A DNA stretch of 53,233 nucleotides from JAHJDR01 sp964609965 (lineage in GTDB: Bacteria > UBA10199 > JADGCS01): contig CAZSTS010000015.1 of NCBI GenBank assembly GCA_964609965.1, positions 1 to 53,233 of the forward strand. The letters are read 5' to 3'. Positions 25,201 to 33,483 of the stretch are shown one piece after another. Each line of letters opens with the position of its first letter. Positions within the stretch are counted from its first letter, which is position 1. The position numbers were made by a program, and so were the translations under genes. The notes beneath the pieces were generated by a model. The model was not told the DNA's origin and did not search any database. It saw only the letters and a program-made list of their open reading frames with translations.

Positions 25201-25459
25201 GTGTGAAGAAAACTTTTCCGAGTTGTTCGTCATAACCGTAATCGTAGATGCGGCCTATGTTAGGGTGGGATAGTCTTTTAAGGACTTTAAATTCGTTTTC
25301 GAACTGTCTAATGGCTTGTGTGTTTTCGTCGGCGTCTAATGATTTTAAAAGTTTGATGGCAACAGGATCTCCGTGTGGTGGTAAGACAAGATAAACTTCA
25401 CCCATGGCGCCTTGACCAAGTTTTTTGAGAACACGGTATTTGTTTGCAATAAATTCCAT
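22283..25459 (-). CDS. Ser/Thr protein kinase fused to P-loop ATPase and TPR repeats
   Basis: A 1058-aa signalling protein. Residues 1-265 are a complete Hanks-type kinase: Gly loop GQGAMGEV (15-22), Lys36, HCDLKPGN with catalytic Asp130, DFG (147-149) and the activation-segment GTPTYLAPEI. Residues about 300-560 are an AAA/STAND-like ATPase with P-loop GQKNVGKGR (314-322); the usual Ser/Thr after GK is Gly, so nucleotide binding may be altered. From about 600 to 1040 there are TPR-type helical repeats (for example LLRVYNGLGNAYLSQQNNEE). This kinase-ATPase-TPR layout is known in deltaproteobacteria and suggests a cytoplasmic signal integrator. No membrane segment or phosphatase gene is seen. 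The first Met directly precedes the kinase domain. Input signal and substrates unknown. Confidence 0.92.
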   Translation of the reverse strand: MEFIANKYRVLKKLGQGAMGEVYLVLPPHGDPVAIKLLKSLDADENTQAIRQFENEFKVLKRLSHPNIGRIYDYGYDEQLGKVFFTLPWLKGQDIYDVTKEIDYEACEEYLVQTLRALNYLHQKNLIHCDLKPGNIYIEDDQVIIIDFGLAGYWGKNIVGTPTYLAPEIFHGKHHTIASDLYAVGVIFYNCLTRSQPFSGKDLQEVYDRHRCFTPPSISELNPKTPKYINDIIATLLNKKPEERFPSAASVIEEIDGYSKKSYSVETEATLLSYLPTESEVTGKEEVIMDMRTGLKDFKSLHIKEPYHLILIHGQKNVGKGRLIAKIKNELQLAKISVETVSTPITDQQKEVLNNSKSIIIENLDTYFLTATEMINLKQITDLLEQKILATTTTRFLLIASSCEESKLDSITKLFPVEETKITNLYLKPYTKEETEEFLRNIIGQKEIPNKFVDQFYRNTEGLPGVALDLIQSMIANGLLFDKGGRWNADLLNNLETTFDCIEVSETLEQEFEKMYNSMSGPEEDIVNWLSLCPHPLSLNQLSNLVSYEELDKILQNLIQKNFIREKNNLYTLYQSVFQNFIQSNLPDSDVKRRHTLLAHPKTALDKTWAIYHLSLGDNEDLKRKATIKLAKIYEDEGDREKASQCYLNLIDGNKDTPIQDRLDWYIQASTLLIWLDRFKETCELINKIEIEIQKTKTSLNFESFLILLEKKGLAFLHQYQIEKAKAYFETGLKHAKKTGGFKVQELRFENNLAEIESMLGHRKEAINIFHKSREEAKKLPLEVQHKITNNDLGHVYLLIEELDNAAKFLTEDIELFSKLANQGPLARAVYSYAEVLRQQQQYEPSIKAYEKCGRLCRTTNDHPLLLRVYNGLGNAYLSQQNNEEAITNYQKAIEMAVRLREMTSKAALLYNQGIIYHKSGNIALASRRFLMAKQVLESKEGERLAYDESLLSRCYNELAMLSVEDKNAMKALGFQLERMKLVTSSETLRNEKFDVKLDLAKLYLENRLQDQFKTEIKELEKAASTDEEKEIVKKLAKQWDTIQNHTTQETTGKIKME

Positions 25460-25519
25460 CGTTAGTTTTTTAGCTAATAATAAAAAAAATAAAAAAAGTC
25501 ACTTGGTTGGGGGAATTTC

Positions 25520-25561
25520 GTTGATAGTGGATAGTGGATAGTGGGTCGAGGTAGGGGTTAG
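25520..25561. repeat. Period-7 degenerate array
   Basis: Six heptads from GTTGATA through GTGGATA to GGGTTAG, upstream of the kinase gene. The unit is the same GTGGATA type as at 6234. Confidence 0.8.
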
Positions 25562-25640
25562 ATTGTGAACAAGACGTTGCAGAATTTTTATAATTTTAAC
25601 GCTGCTGCTTAGTATTATATTGAAAAAGGCGCTTTTTATG

Positions 25641-25666
25641 TCAATGGTGTCTTGACACCTCATTGA
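25641..25666. repeat. Palindromic element with a related copy at 25789
   Basis: TCAATG (25641-25646) pairs with CATTGA (25661-25666), and GTGTC with GACAC inside. A related sequence, TCATTGATGTCTTGAGG, starts at 25789. Both lie in the 457-bp gap between the kinase gene and the next lipoprotein gene, so they may be operator sites or a small repeat. Confidence 0.45.
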
Positions 25667-25759
25667 AGATTGTGTTTAATGCGGTGCATAGACCCCATCA
25701 ATCTAATGGTGACGGCTATAATAAGTATAATTTTTGTGATAACGGTATCTTAGAAAAAC

Positions 25760-25775
25760 GGGGTTGTATTACCCC
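25760..25775. other. GGGG/CCCC mini-hairpin in the 25.5-25.9 kb gap
   Basis: GGGG (25760-25763) and CCCC (25772-25775) can pair. On the minus strand the stem is followed by GTTTTTC, terminator-like, but no leftward gene lies immediately upstream. No gene is seen between 25460 and 25916. Confidence 0.3.
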
Positions 25776-25916
25776 ACTTTATTTCATCTCATTGATGTCT
25801 TGAGGCCTCTGATTTGAATAAACTACTATGTTGATTTGGAATTACAAAATAATATCAAGAGGATACTAAATCATTTTTTAATTCTTTTTGGCATAGTGCT
25901 TGCTAATATTATTAAT

Positions 25917-26639
25917 ATGACAATGACCCTGAAAAAAACCATCTTTGTACTCGTAGCTTTTTCATTCCTTTCTTCTTCTTGTGCAGGACCTGCTACAGGG
26001 TTGGATAATTTCTCGCTTGGCAATTCAATCACAGGTGATGAAGAATTAGGCTATAATTACAATGAAAGTGATATTGATTCTATTAACGAAGAAATCGATG
26101 CGTCTTCGTTTGGCAATGGTGCGGCAGATAGCGTTGATGTCATAAACACAGATGCAGGTTATTTTGGAGATGAACCAACAGCTTCTTTGCCTGTCACGCT
26201 TCCAAAATGTGAAAAAAGCACTGAAAAAGAGATGCAGCAGATTAGCTGTGATGTGGATCCTGAAGATATGGATGCTCTCTATTGTATCCGTTCTCCTTGG
26301 GGCGGCACTGTTATAAAGAAGAATTTCACTCTGCCTGATGTTGATAAAAAAGAGAGTTTAACAGTGACAAATACACTTCTTCGCTGTGAGCTTGATCGAG
26401 AAACCGGAGATTACGCTTGGACTAAAAAACAGGTAACAGATTTTGAGGTTGAGATTCAGTTTAACGACGACATGACAGTTGAATATCAGGATTTCTTACC
26501 TAATGGAAAAGTAGAAATCGACGAAGAATTAGTCGATATTAGCTTTGAAACCCCTATCTCAATAACTATCAAAGACAAGACCACATTTGAGACTGTTAAG
26601 AATGGTGGGTTTGTTCTGCAGGAAAATACTCTGTTCTAA
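25917..26639 (+). CDS. Lipoprotein of unknown function
   Basis: A lipoprotein of about 240 aa that I do not recognise. The signal sequence is MTMTLKKTIFVLVAF followed by the lipobox LSSSCAG with Cys at residue 23. The mature part starts with an acidic, Asn/Asp-rich linker, then a domain with four cysteines (LPKCEKS, ISCDVDPEDM, LYCIRSPWGG, LLRCELDRET), which may form disulfides in the periplasm. The rest is predicted beta-rich and acidic. The start is set at 25917 because it gives a compact signal peptide; the upstream in-frame start at 25836 would add 27 residues. No Shine-Dalgarno is evident. Downstream is a long imperfect palindrome. Confidence 0.65.
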   Translation: MTMTLKKTIFVLVAFSFLSSSCAGPATGLDNFSLGNSITGDEELGYNYNESDIDSINEEIDASSFGNGAADSVDVINTDAGYFGDEPTASLPVTLPKCEKSTEKEMQQISCDVDPEDMDALYCIRSPWGGTVIKKNFTLPDVDKKESLTVTNTLLRCELDRETGDYAWTKKQVTDFEVEIQFNDDMTVEYQDFLPNGKVEIDEELVDISFETPISITIKDKTTFETVKNGGFVLQENTLF

Positions 26640-26677
26640 CATTTCCCTTATCAAATCAAATAAATCTCATATCGTAA

Positions 26678-26778
26678 ATCGGTTAGGGTAACGATGCCCG
26701 TTTCGTATTTCGGTTAAGGTTAAGTACGTGAATAAACCGTTGCCCAAACCGCTAAACGATACGGGCTTCGTAACCGAT
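26678..26778. repeat. 101-bp imperfect palindrome
   Basis: ATCGGTTA (26678-26685) pairs with TAACCGAT (26771-26778), GCCCGT (26696-26701) with ACGGGC (26761-26766), and CGGTT (26711-26715) with AACCG (26747-26751). It lies in the 332-bp gap between the lipoprotein gene and glyS, and could end transcription or be a mobile palindromic repeat. Confidence 0.65.
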
Positions 26779-26902
26779 CAACTCTAAACGATACCTCAAT
26801 CATCGGGACCTCGGCACATCGGCTCTCCAGCTCGTTTTTCCCCTAGTTCCCCAAAAACCTTGACTCTCCATATACCTATATATATCAAGGCGATCTTATT
26901 CT

Positions 26903-26930
26903 TTGACCTGCTGACAAAATGTATTATAAA
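26903..26930 (+). promoter_or_regulatory. Sigma-70-like promoter for glycyl-tRNA synthetase
   Basis: TTGACC (26903-26908), a 16-nt spacer and TATAAA (26925-26930). Predicted start near 26937, giving a leader of about 35 nt that includes AAAGGA before the ATG at 26972. Confidence 0.6.
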
Positions 26931-26971
26931 CAGCTCATCACATTTTAAGAATAGTAAAGGATATCATTATT

Positions 26972-28279
26972 ATGGAGAATATTGTTTCGTTATGTAAAAG
27001 AAGAGGCTTCATATTTCAAAATAGTGAAATCTATGGTGGAATCAATGGGTTTTGGGATTTTGGACCTATAGGCGTTGAACTGAAAAACAATGTCAAAAAA
27101 TTCTGGTGGAAGAACATTGTAGATACCAGACGCAATATCGTTGGAGTAGACACTTCTATTATTGCCCATCCAGAAACGTGGCGAGCTAGTGGTCATGTAG
27201 AATCTTTTTCGGATCCCATGGTTGATTGTCGTTTGTGTAAAGGCCGTTTTCGTGAAGACCAGTTAGAAAAAGACGAAAAGGGCGCTCTTATTTGTCCCAC
27301 CAAAAAATGCAAAGGCGATCTTACAGATGCCAGAGCCTTTAACCTCATGTTCAAAACATATGTAGGGGCTCAAGAAGACAACACTGCAGAAGCCTATCTT
27401 CGTCCAGAAACCTGCCAGTCTATTTTTACACAATTTAAAAACGTTCTCACTGTTTCTCGTCAAAAAGTTCCTTTTGGAATTGCTCAAATAGGAAAAAGCT
27501 TTCGCAACGAGATTACCCCACGTAATTATATTTTTCGTTCACGTGAATTCGAACAAATGGAATTAGAATTCTTTGTTAAGCCTGATCCTGCTATTCAAAA
27601 AGAATGGTACGAATATTGGAAGCAAGCACGTTATCAATGGTACCTCGATTTAGGCATTAAAAAAGACAAGCTTCATCTCCGCGATCACGAAAAAGACGAG
27701 CTTGCCCATTACGCGAGCGCTTGTGTGGATGTAGAGTATGATTTTCCATTTGGCCGAAGTGAGCTCGAAGGTGTGGCTGATCGTGGTGATTTTGATTTGA
27801 ATCAACATGTCAAATTCTCAAAAAAGGATTTGAGCTACTTTAATCAAGAGTCCGGCGAAAAGTTTATTCCAGCAGTCATTGAAGCCTCAGCAGGTTGCGA
27901 TCGCACATTGCTGACAGTGCTTTGTGATGCTTATTCAGAGGATGAAGTTGGTGGCGAAAAACGTACAGTCATGCGTTTTGCTCCCCATTTGGCTCCTTTT
28001 AAATTAGCGGTATTACCCTTATCAAAAAAATTGGGTGAACAAGCTCAAAAACTCGAGGCTGATTTAAGGGTCGATATGAAAACTGACTATGACGATGCAG
28101 GTTCAATAGGAAAACGCTATCGTCGCCAAGATGAAATTGGCACACCGTTTTGTGCTACCTATGATTTTGATTCTGAGTCAGATCAGAAGGTGACTGTCCG
28201 TCATCGCGACACCACACATCAAGATCGAATAGCCATTACTGAAATACAAAATTATATTAATAAGCAAATGAATTCGTAG
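26972..28279 (+). CDS. glyS: Glycyl-tRNA synthetase, alpha2 type
   Basis: A 435-aa class II aminoacyl-tRNA synthetase of the single-chain dimeric type that charges tRNA-Gly with glycine. The start MENIVSLCKRRGFIFQNSE and the motif 1 region YGGINGFWDFGPIGVELKNN are diagnostic. A Cys-rich zinc insertion is visible (CRLCKGRF ... CPTKKC). Motif 2 is represented by IGKSFRNEITPRNYIFRSRE and motif 3 by EASAGCDRTLLTVL. The C-terminal anticodon-binding domain starts near LAPFKLAVLPLSKK. This form is found in archaea, eukaryotes, Gram-positives and some deltaproteobacteria, in contrast to the alpha2beta2 GlyQ/GlyS of most Proteobacteria. The TAG stop overlaps the start of a heptad array. Confidence 0.97.
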   Translation: MENIVSLCKRRGFIFQNSEIYGGINGFWDFGPIGVELKNNVKKFWWKNIVDTRRNIVGVDTSIIAHPETWRASGHVESFSDPMVDCRLCKGRFREDQLEKDEKGALICPTKKCKGDLTDARAFNLMFKTYVGAQEDNTAEAYLRPETCQSIFTQFKNVLTVSRQKVPFGIAQIGKSFRNEITPRNYIFRSREFEQMELEFFVKPDPAIQKEWYEYWKQARYQWYLDLGIKKDKLHLRDHEKDELAHYASACVDVEYDFPFGRSELEGVADRGDFDLNQHVKFSKKDLSYFNQESGEKFIPAVIEASAGCDRTLLTVLCDAYSEDEVGGEKRTVMRFAPHLAPFKLAVLPLSKKLGEQAQKLEADLRVDMKTDYDDAGSIGKRYRRQDEIGTPFCATYDFDSESDQKVTVRHRDTTHQDRIAITEIQNYINKQMNS

Positions 28280-28306
28280 TGCGTTGTGCGTTGTGCAAGA
28301 AGGAAT
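28279..28306. repeat. Period-7 degenerate array
   Basis: Two exact GTGCGTT heptads followed by GTGCAAG and AAGGAAT, beginning at the last base of the glyS stop codon. Confidence 0.7.
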
Positions 28307-28343
28307 GGAACTCATCATTTTCAGACACATCACATAAAGTACC

Positions 28344-31082
28344 ATGCAAAAAATAATTATGGTAAAAAAGAAAAAGACAACAAAGAAAAAAGTGGTAAAA
28401 TCATCAGCTAAAAAAGTTTATTTTTTTGGTGCAGGCAAGGCCGAAGGCAAAAGCACACAAAAAAACCTCCTTGGCGGCAAAGGTGCCAATTTAGCTGATA
28501 TGACAAAGATTAAAATTCCTGTGCCACCAGGGTTCACGATCACAACTGATGAGTGTTTAGAGTATAATCGTAAAGGAAAAAAGATCACTCCAGCTCTCGA
28601 AAAAGAGGTTTTACAGAATATTAAAAAAACCGAAAAGGTAATGGGTAACACCTTTGGTGATCCAAAAAATCCATTATTGTTTTCTGTGCGTTCTGGGGCT
28701 CGTGCCAGCATGCCTGGGATGATGGATACTATTCTTAATCTTGGTTTAAATGATGTCACTGTTCAGGGTCTGGCTAAGAAATCAGGTGATGAAAGATTTG
28801 CCTATGATTCTTACCGTCGCTTTATTCAAATGTATGCTAATGTGGTGATGGGTGCCGACATGGAAAAGTTTGAACATCTTCTCGAAAAACTCAAAAAATT
28901 ACGCAAAGTAAAAGAAGACACAGCTCTCACAGCTAAGGATTGGAAGAAGTTGGTTGTGCAATATAAAGATAAAGTTCTTGAAGAAACTGGACGTAAGTTT
29001 CCATCAGATCCTTACAAGCAACTTTGGGGAGCGATTGGTGCTGTTTTCAATTCTTGGATGAACAAAAGAGCTATTGAATATCGTCGTATCAATGGCATCC
29101 CTGCAGAGTGGGGCACAGCCGTGAATGTTCAGGCCATGGTTTTTGGGAATATGGGTAATGATTGCGCAACAGGTGTTGCTTTTACTCGTGACCCCTCAAC
29201 AGGGGCAAAAGTTTTTTATGGAGAATTCTTGGTGAATGCCCAGGGCGAAGATGTTGTGGCAGGAATACGTACTCCGCAGCCTATCAACATTGCTGGGAAG
29301 AAGCCTGGAGACAAAAAACGCACATCCATGGAAGAACTCTTTAAAGGTCCTTATAAGGAGTTAGTTAAAATTTATAAAAAGCTGGAACAGCACTACACTG
29401 ATATGCAGGATATTGAGTTTACCGTTGAAAAAGGTCGGCTCTGGATGTTGCAGACTCGTAATGGCAAACGCACAGCTCATGCAGCAGTCAAGATAGCTGT
29501 TGATATGGTTCGTGAAAAAATGATCACACAAGAAGAAGCGATTCTTAGAATTGAGCCTGAACAATTAGACCAACTCTTGCACCCCATGATTGATCCCAAG
29601 GCTAAAAGAAACATCATTGCTCATGGTTTGCCAGCCTCTCCAGGTGGTGCCACAGGCCAAGTTGTTTTTACGAGTGATGAGGCAGTTGACGAAGTGAAGA
29701 ATGGTAAGAAGGTTATTCTTGTTCGTGTCGAGACCTCTCCCGAAGATATTCAGGGTATGCACATTGCCGAAGGTATTTTGACTTCTCGAGGTGGTATGAC
29801 TTCGCACGCTGCTGTGGTAGCTCGCGGCATGGGTAAGTGCTGTATTGCAGGCTGTGGTGCTATTACTATTGACGAGTCTAAAGGGACTTTTTCGGTAGGC
29901 AGTCACACCATCAAACGTGGTGATTGGATCACTTTAGATGGAACCAAGGGTCAAGTGTTGTTGGGAAAAATGCCTACAGTGCAAGCAGAGCTTAGCGGTG
30001 ATTTTGGAAAACTCATGAAGTGGGTTGATAAGAACCGTCACTTAAAAGTGAGAACCAATGCTGACACACCTAATGATGCAAAAACAGCGCGTGGATTTGG
30101 TGCAGAAGGAATTGGCTTGTGTCGTACAGAACACATGTTTTTTGCCGAAGATCGTATTCTAGCTGTTCGCGAAATGATTTTAGCCTCAGATCAAAAAGGG
30201 CGTGAAAAGGCTTTGGCTAAGATTATGCCTATGCAAAAAGGAGATTTTAAAGGGATCTTTAAAGAAATGAAGGGGTTCCCTGTCACGATTCGTCTTCTTG
30301 ATCCTCCTTTACACGAGTTTTTGCCCCACGCAGATGCCGATATTCAGGCAGTTTCCGACTCATTAGGGGTTCCTTTCAAGCAAATTAAAGATAAGTGTGA
30401 GGCTTTGAAGGAGTTTAATCCTATGTTAGGTCACCGTGGTTGTCGATTGGGTGTGAGCTTTCCCGAAATCTACGACATGCAAGTACAGGCTATTATGGAA
30501 GCGGCTTGTGATCTCAACAAGAAAGAAAAAATCAAAGTTGAGCCCGAAATCATGATCCCCTTAGTAGGGCATGTGAATGAACTCAAACTCATGCGTGAAA
30601 ATGCTCAGAACATTTGCCAACAGGTTCTTAAAAAGAAGGCCATCAAAATAAAGTACACCATTGGGACTATGATTGAATTGCCAAGAGCAGCTCTCACAGC
30701 AGATGAAATTTCTGAGTACGCTGATTTTTTCAGTTATGGAACAAATGATCTTACACAAACAACTTTTGGTCTTTCACGCGATGACTCTTCTAAGTTTTTG
30801 CCAAGTTATGTTGAACAGGACATTCTTCCCATAGACCCTTTTGTTAGCATTGATCAAAGTGGTGTGGGTGAGTTGATGAAAATAGGGAGCCAGAAAGGGC
30901 GCAAAACAAAACCAATGCTTAAACTTGGTATTTGTGGAGAGCATGGTGGAGACCCACAATCAGTGGAGTTTTGCCATAACATCGACCTCAACTATGTGAG
31001 TTGTTCGCCTTACCGTGTTCCTATAGCTAAGTTGAGTGCAGCGAGAGCTAAATTGCAGAATAAAAGTAGGAGAGTTAAATGA
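28344..31082 (+). CDS. ppdK: Pyruvate, phosphate dikinase
   Basis: A 912-aa PPDK interconverting ATP + phosphate + pyruvate and AMP + PPi + phosphoenolpyruvate. The ATP-grasp domain begins near LLGGKGANLADM; the phosphohistidine swivel domain has GGMTSHAAVVARGMGK with the catalytic His; the C-terminal TIM barrel has GIGLCRTEHMF, the substrate-binding region FSYGTNDLTQ, and the catalytic Cys in GICGEHGGDP. Before the enzyme proper is a Lys-rich N-terminal extension (MVKKKKTTKKKVVKSSAKK), unusual for PPDK and possibly a nucleic-acid or membrane contact. ATG 28344 or 28359 may start it. Its stop overlaps the next start as ATGA, indicating translational coupling to a lipoprotein gene. Confidence 0.97.
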   Translation: MQKIIMVKKKKTTKKKVVKSSAKKVYFFGAGKAEGKSTQKNLLGGKGANLADMTKIKIPVPPGFTITTDECLEYNRKGKKITPALEKEVLQNIKKTEKVMGNTFGDPKNPLLFSVRSGARASMPGMMDTILNLGLNDVTVQGLAKKSGDERFAYDSYRRFIQMYANVVMGADMEKFEHLLEKLKKLRKVKEDTALTAKDWKKLVVQYKDKVLEETGRKFPSDPYKQLWGAIGAVFNSWMNKRAIEYRRINGIPAEWGTAVNVQAMVFGNMGNDCATGVAFTRDPSTGAKVFYGEFLVNAQGEDVVAGIRTPQPINIAGKKPGDKKRTSMEELFKGPYKELVKIYKKLEQHYTDMQDIEFTVEKGRLWMLQTRNGKRTAHAAVKIAVDMVREKMITQEEAILRIEPEQLDQLLHPMIDPKAKRNIIAHGLPASPGGATGQVVFTSDEAVDEVKNGKKVILVRVETSPEDIQGMHIAEGILTSRGGMTSHAAVVARGMGKCCIAGCGAITIDESKGTFSVGSHTIKRGDWITLDGTKGQVLLGKMPTVQAELSGDFGKLMKWVDKNRHLKVRTNADTPNDAKTARGFGAEGIGLCRTEHMFFAEDRILAVREMILASDQKGREKALAKIMPMQKGDFKGIFKEMKGFPVTIRLLDPPLHEFLPHADADIQAVSDSLGVPFKQIKDKCEALKEFNPMLGHRGCRLGVSFPEIYDMQVQAIMEAACDLNKKEKIKVEPEIMIPLVGHVNELKLMRENAQNICQQVLKKKAIKIKYTIGTMIELPRAALTADEISEYADFFSYGTNDLTQTTFGLSRDDSSKFLPSYVEQDILPIDPFVSIDQSGVGELMKIGSQKGRKTKPMLKLGICGEHGGDPQSVEFCHNIDLNYVSCSPYRVPIAKLSAARAKLQNKSRRVK

Positions 31083-32257
31083 TAAATAATAAAATATTAT
31101 TTATATTATTGTTACTTGTAACAAGTATCAATTTCACATCTTGTGCAACCGATGCAGGGATTTTTCCTCTGATTGATCTCAGTACATCAGAGGATGTCCT
31201 TGTTTTGCCAAATCCCATTAGTATTGTAGCAGACGAAGCGAATTCGCAAATCCTTGTTGCCAATTCAAATGTCGACATTCTTTATGATGCAGGATCGTTA
31301 GCTGTGATTTCTGTTGACGCGACTGATACAACCGCTCCCGTTCTCACTGCACAAGAACTGATCGAAACTCCCAATTTTGCAACAGAGATGTATTTTGACG
31401 GAGCAGACACAGTCTACATTCCTTTTCGAGAATCAGATGCGACAGATTCAACATTAGATGTTTTTGCTCGATACAGCTTGGGAGCCGCAACTGTTTCAGA
31501 AACAGGCAGAGTTTCGATTTCGGACGATCCCTTTGGCATTGCTGCTAATGCTGGTGTTCTTTATGTGGTATCAGATGATGTGCTTGAACTCTATGACAGA
31601 GCTCTCAATAACACAGCTTCGATTGATCTCACTGAGGCTGAGGATGCAGGGCTTGACGATGCTGATTCTGCTGATGTCATGAGTGTGGCCATAGATACTG
31701 TTGGGAATAGGGCTGTTGTGAGCAACTCTGGTGGCACAATGTTTGTGATTGATCTCACTTCAAATGAACTTATTCAGACTGTCAGTGGTCCCGAAAGCAC
31801 CAGAAGCGTTTTGATTAATAATGATATTCTTTATGTCGTCGATGCTATCACAGAGACAGTGATGTTATTTGATCTAAATTTGTTAGTAGCGCCAGCATCT
31901 TCTCCAGAGTCAGTGGATGATTCAGAGTTTTTATTGGCTTCGATTACTGTTGGCAATAATCCTTATGGCTTAGCATTAGATGCCGCAAATAATAGACTCT
32001 ACGTGGCTAATACTGATGATGATACGATTTCTGTGATTGATATCGTGACTTATCAAGAAATTGCCAGGATTTCATTAGCTGCTGATGATATTTCAACAGC
32101 CTTTTTAAGGGATTGTGACCAACCCTTTGGATTGACTGTGGGCACTTATAATGCAGTTCCTTATTTGTTTGTGGCGTGTATCGCGTCACATGATGTAGCT
32201 GTGATTAATTCTAATACTCTAAATTTAGTTGCTATTTTTCCAAACACTGAAATGTAA
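31079..32257 (+). CDS. Beta-propeller (YVTN-like) lipoprotein
   Basis: A 392-aa exported protein. The signal sequence ends in the lipobox NFTSCATDAG (Cys at about 22). The mature region is a beta-propeller of YVTN/NHL type: repeated units of the form N(P)xxIxxDxxxxxxxVANS, clearest as NNPYGLALDAANNRLYVANT followed by DTISVIDI, and DDPFGIAANAGVLYVVSD. The fold is known for ligand or protein binding, not catalysis. The gene overlaps ppdK by 4 bp and is followed 12 bp later by a second propeller lipoprotein, so the three are probably one operon even though the functions look unrelated. Likely anchored in the outer membrane. Ligand unknown. Confidence 0.85.
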   Translation: MINNKILFILLLLVTSINFTSCATDAGIFPLIDLSTSEDVLVLPNPISIVADEANSQILVANSNVDILYDAGSLAVISVDATDTTAPVLTAQELIETPNFATEMYFDGADTVYIPFRESDATDSTLDVFARYSLGAATVSETGRVSISDDPFGIAANAGVLYVVSDDVLELYDRALNNTASIDLTEAEDAGLDDADSADVMSVAIDTVGNRAVVSNSGGTMFVIDLTSNELIQTVSGPESTRSVLINNDILYVVDAITETVMLFDLNLLVAPASSPESVDDSEFLLASITVGNNPYGLALDAANNRLYVANTDDDTISVIDIVTYQEIARISLAADDISTAFLRDCDQPFGLTVGTYNAVPYLFVACIASHDVAVINSNTLNLVAIFPNTEM

Positions 32258-32269
32258 AGTGGGTTTATC

Positions 32270-33433
32270 ATGAAAAAATCTTTTCTTATTATTTTCTTTT
32301 GTCTTTGTGCCTGTTTCACGGTTCATTGTGGAGGAAGCAGTAATTCTGGGGTTTATACAAACGTCAATCAGATCGCTGTTGATTCTACAAATGATCGTTT
32401 GTTCATGACTCAGCCCCGTCAGGAGCTTTTTGCAATCACAGCTTCTACTCTAGAAGCTATTGATGAGCAGCCTATTGTTACCGAAGAGTACAATGAAGAT
32501 ATTTATGCTTTGCTCCCTTATTCTACGACTCAACTAGGTGTTTATGCTGCTGGGACTACTTCAAGACTTTTTGTTATGGGAAATTTTGATGATTCAAATG
32601 GTGATACAGTGTTGAATCAAATCCTCGTACTTAATTTTGATGGAACAAGTTTTACTCAAGCGGATTTTTCACCTATCAACATTATAGATGGTGATGTTGA
32701 TACAGATGAATCTGATAATAGTTTTTCTGATTTAATCGTAGATCAAGATAATGCCGTGATTTATATCACTGATACATCAGGTGCAAAGTTATACGCCATC
32801 AGTGCTACAGATGGAACCGCTGTGACAGCTCCCTTGGATATTGCAGGCAGCCCCCAAGGAATGGCGCTCGACAATGGTTATTTGTATGTTTGTAATTCAA
32901 GTGCCACAGATGCTGAACAGGTAATCACAGTTTTAAATACAAGTGCTGATACGACGACTACCATTGATTTAGATGTCCCTTGTCACGAAATAGACGTTCA
33001 GACAAATGCTAGTGGGACTGTGATGTTTGTCAAACGTCACGATTCTCAAGAGGTTTTTATTCATCAAATTGATTCAACAACTTATGCAGCGAGTGCCTCG
33101 ATTTCTTCGGCTTCAGATACTTATAATGATGGGTATTTGACTGGGGGCACTGGAATCTCTTCAGCTGTTTCTGATTTTGTGTTGGTGCTTGCCAGTGATG
33201 GATCACTTTATGGGTATTTATCAGAACTTGATGGCAACATTCAGATGATAACCATTGATTCAGCTCTTAGTTCATATTCATTAGAAACTCTTTCGACCTC
33301 TGCTACTAATCTAACACATGGGACAGCATTGACAGACACAAGCGGGGACGCCTCAATGGTTTATATTATATCTGAATCTGGAGCCCTTGTTTCAATTGAG
33401 GTTGGGACAACAGAAACTGCTGTTGCAGATTAA
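32270..33433 (+). CDS. Second beta-propeller-like lipoprotein
   Basis: A 387-aa exported protein with signal sequence MKKSFLIIFFCLCACF and lipobox TVHCGG, which has His at the -1 position instead of the usual Ala/Gly/Ser. The mature part is Asp/Thr/Ser-rich and contains propeller-type units (VNQIAVDSTNDRLFM, SPQGMALDNGYLYVCNSS, FSDLIVDQDNAVIYITD). It is a likely distant relative of the gene just upstream, separated by 12 bp, and probably co-expressed with it and ppdK. Outer-membrane anchoring is inferred from the absence of Asp at +2. A heptad array follows the stop codon. Function unknown. Confidence 0.8.
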   Translation: MKKSFLIIFFCLCACFTVHCGGSSNSGVYTNVNQIAVDSTNDRLFMTQPRQELFAITASTLEAIDEQPIVTEEYNEDIYALLPYSTTQLGVYAAGTTSRLFVMGNFDDSNGDTVLNQILVLNFDGTSFTQADFSPINIIDGDVDTDESDNSFSDLIVDQDNAVIYITDTSGAKLYAISATDGTAVTAPLDIAGSPQGMALDNGYLYVCNSSATDAEQVITVLNTSADTTTTIDLDVPCHEIDVQTNASGTVMFVKRHDSQEVFIHQIDSTTYAASASISSASDTYNDGYLTGGTGISSAVSDFVLVLASDGSLYGYLSELDGNIQMITIDSALSSYSLETLSTSATNLTHGTALTDTSGDASMVYIISESGALVSIEVGTTETAVAD

Positions 33434-33438
33434 GAACT

Positions 33439-33466
33439 CGTGAATCGTGGGTTGTGGATTGTGGAT
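33439..33466. repeat. Period-7 degenerate array
   Basis: Four heptads, CGTGAAT, CGTGGGT and two TGTGGAT, between the lipoprotein stop codon and the epimerase start at 33484. Confidence 0.8.
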
Positions 33467-33483
33467 TGAAAAAGAGAAAAAAC

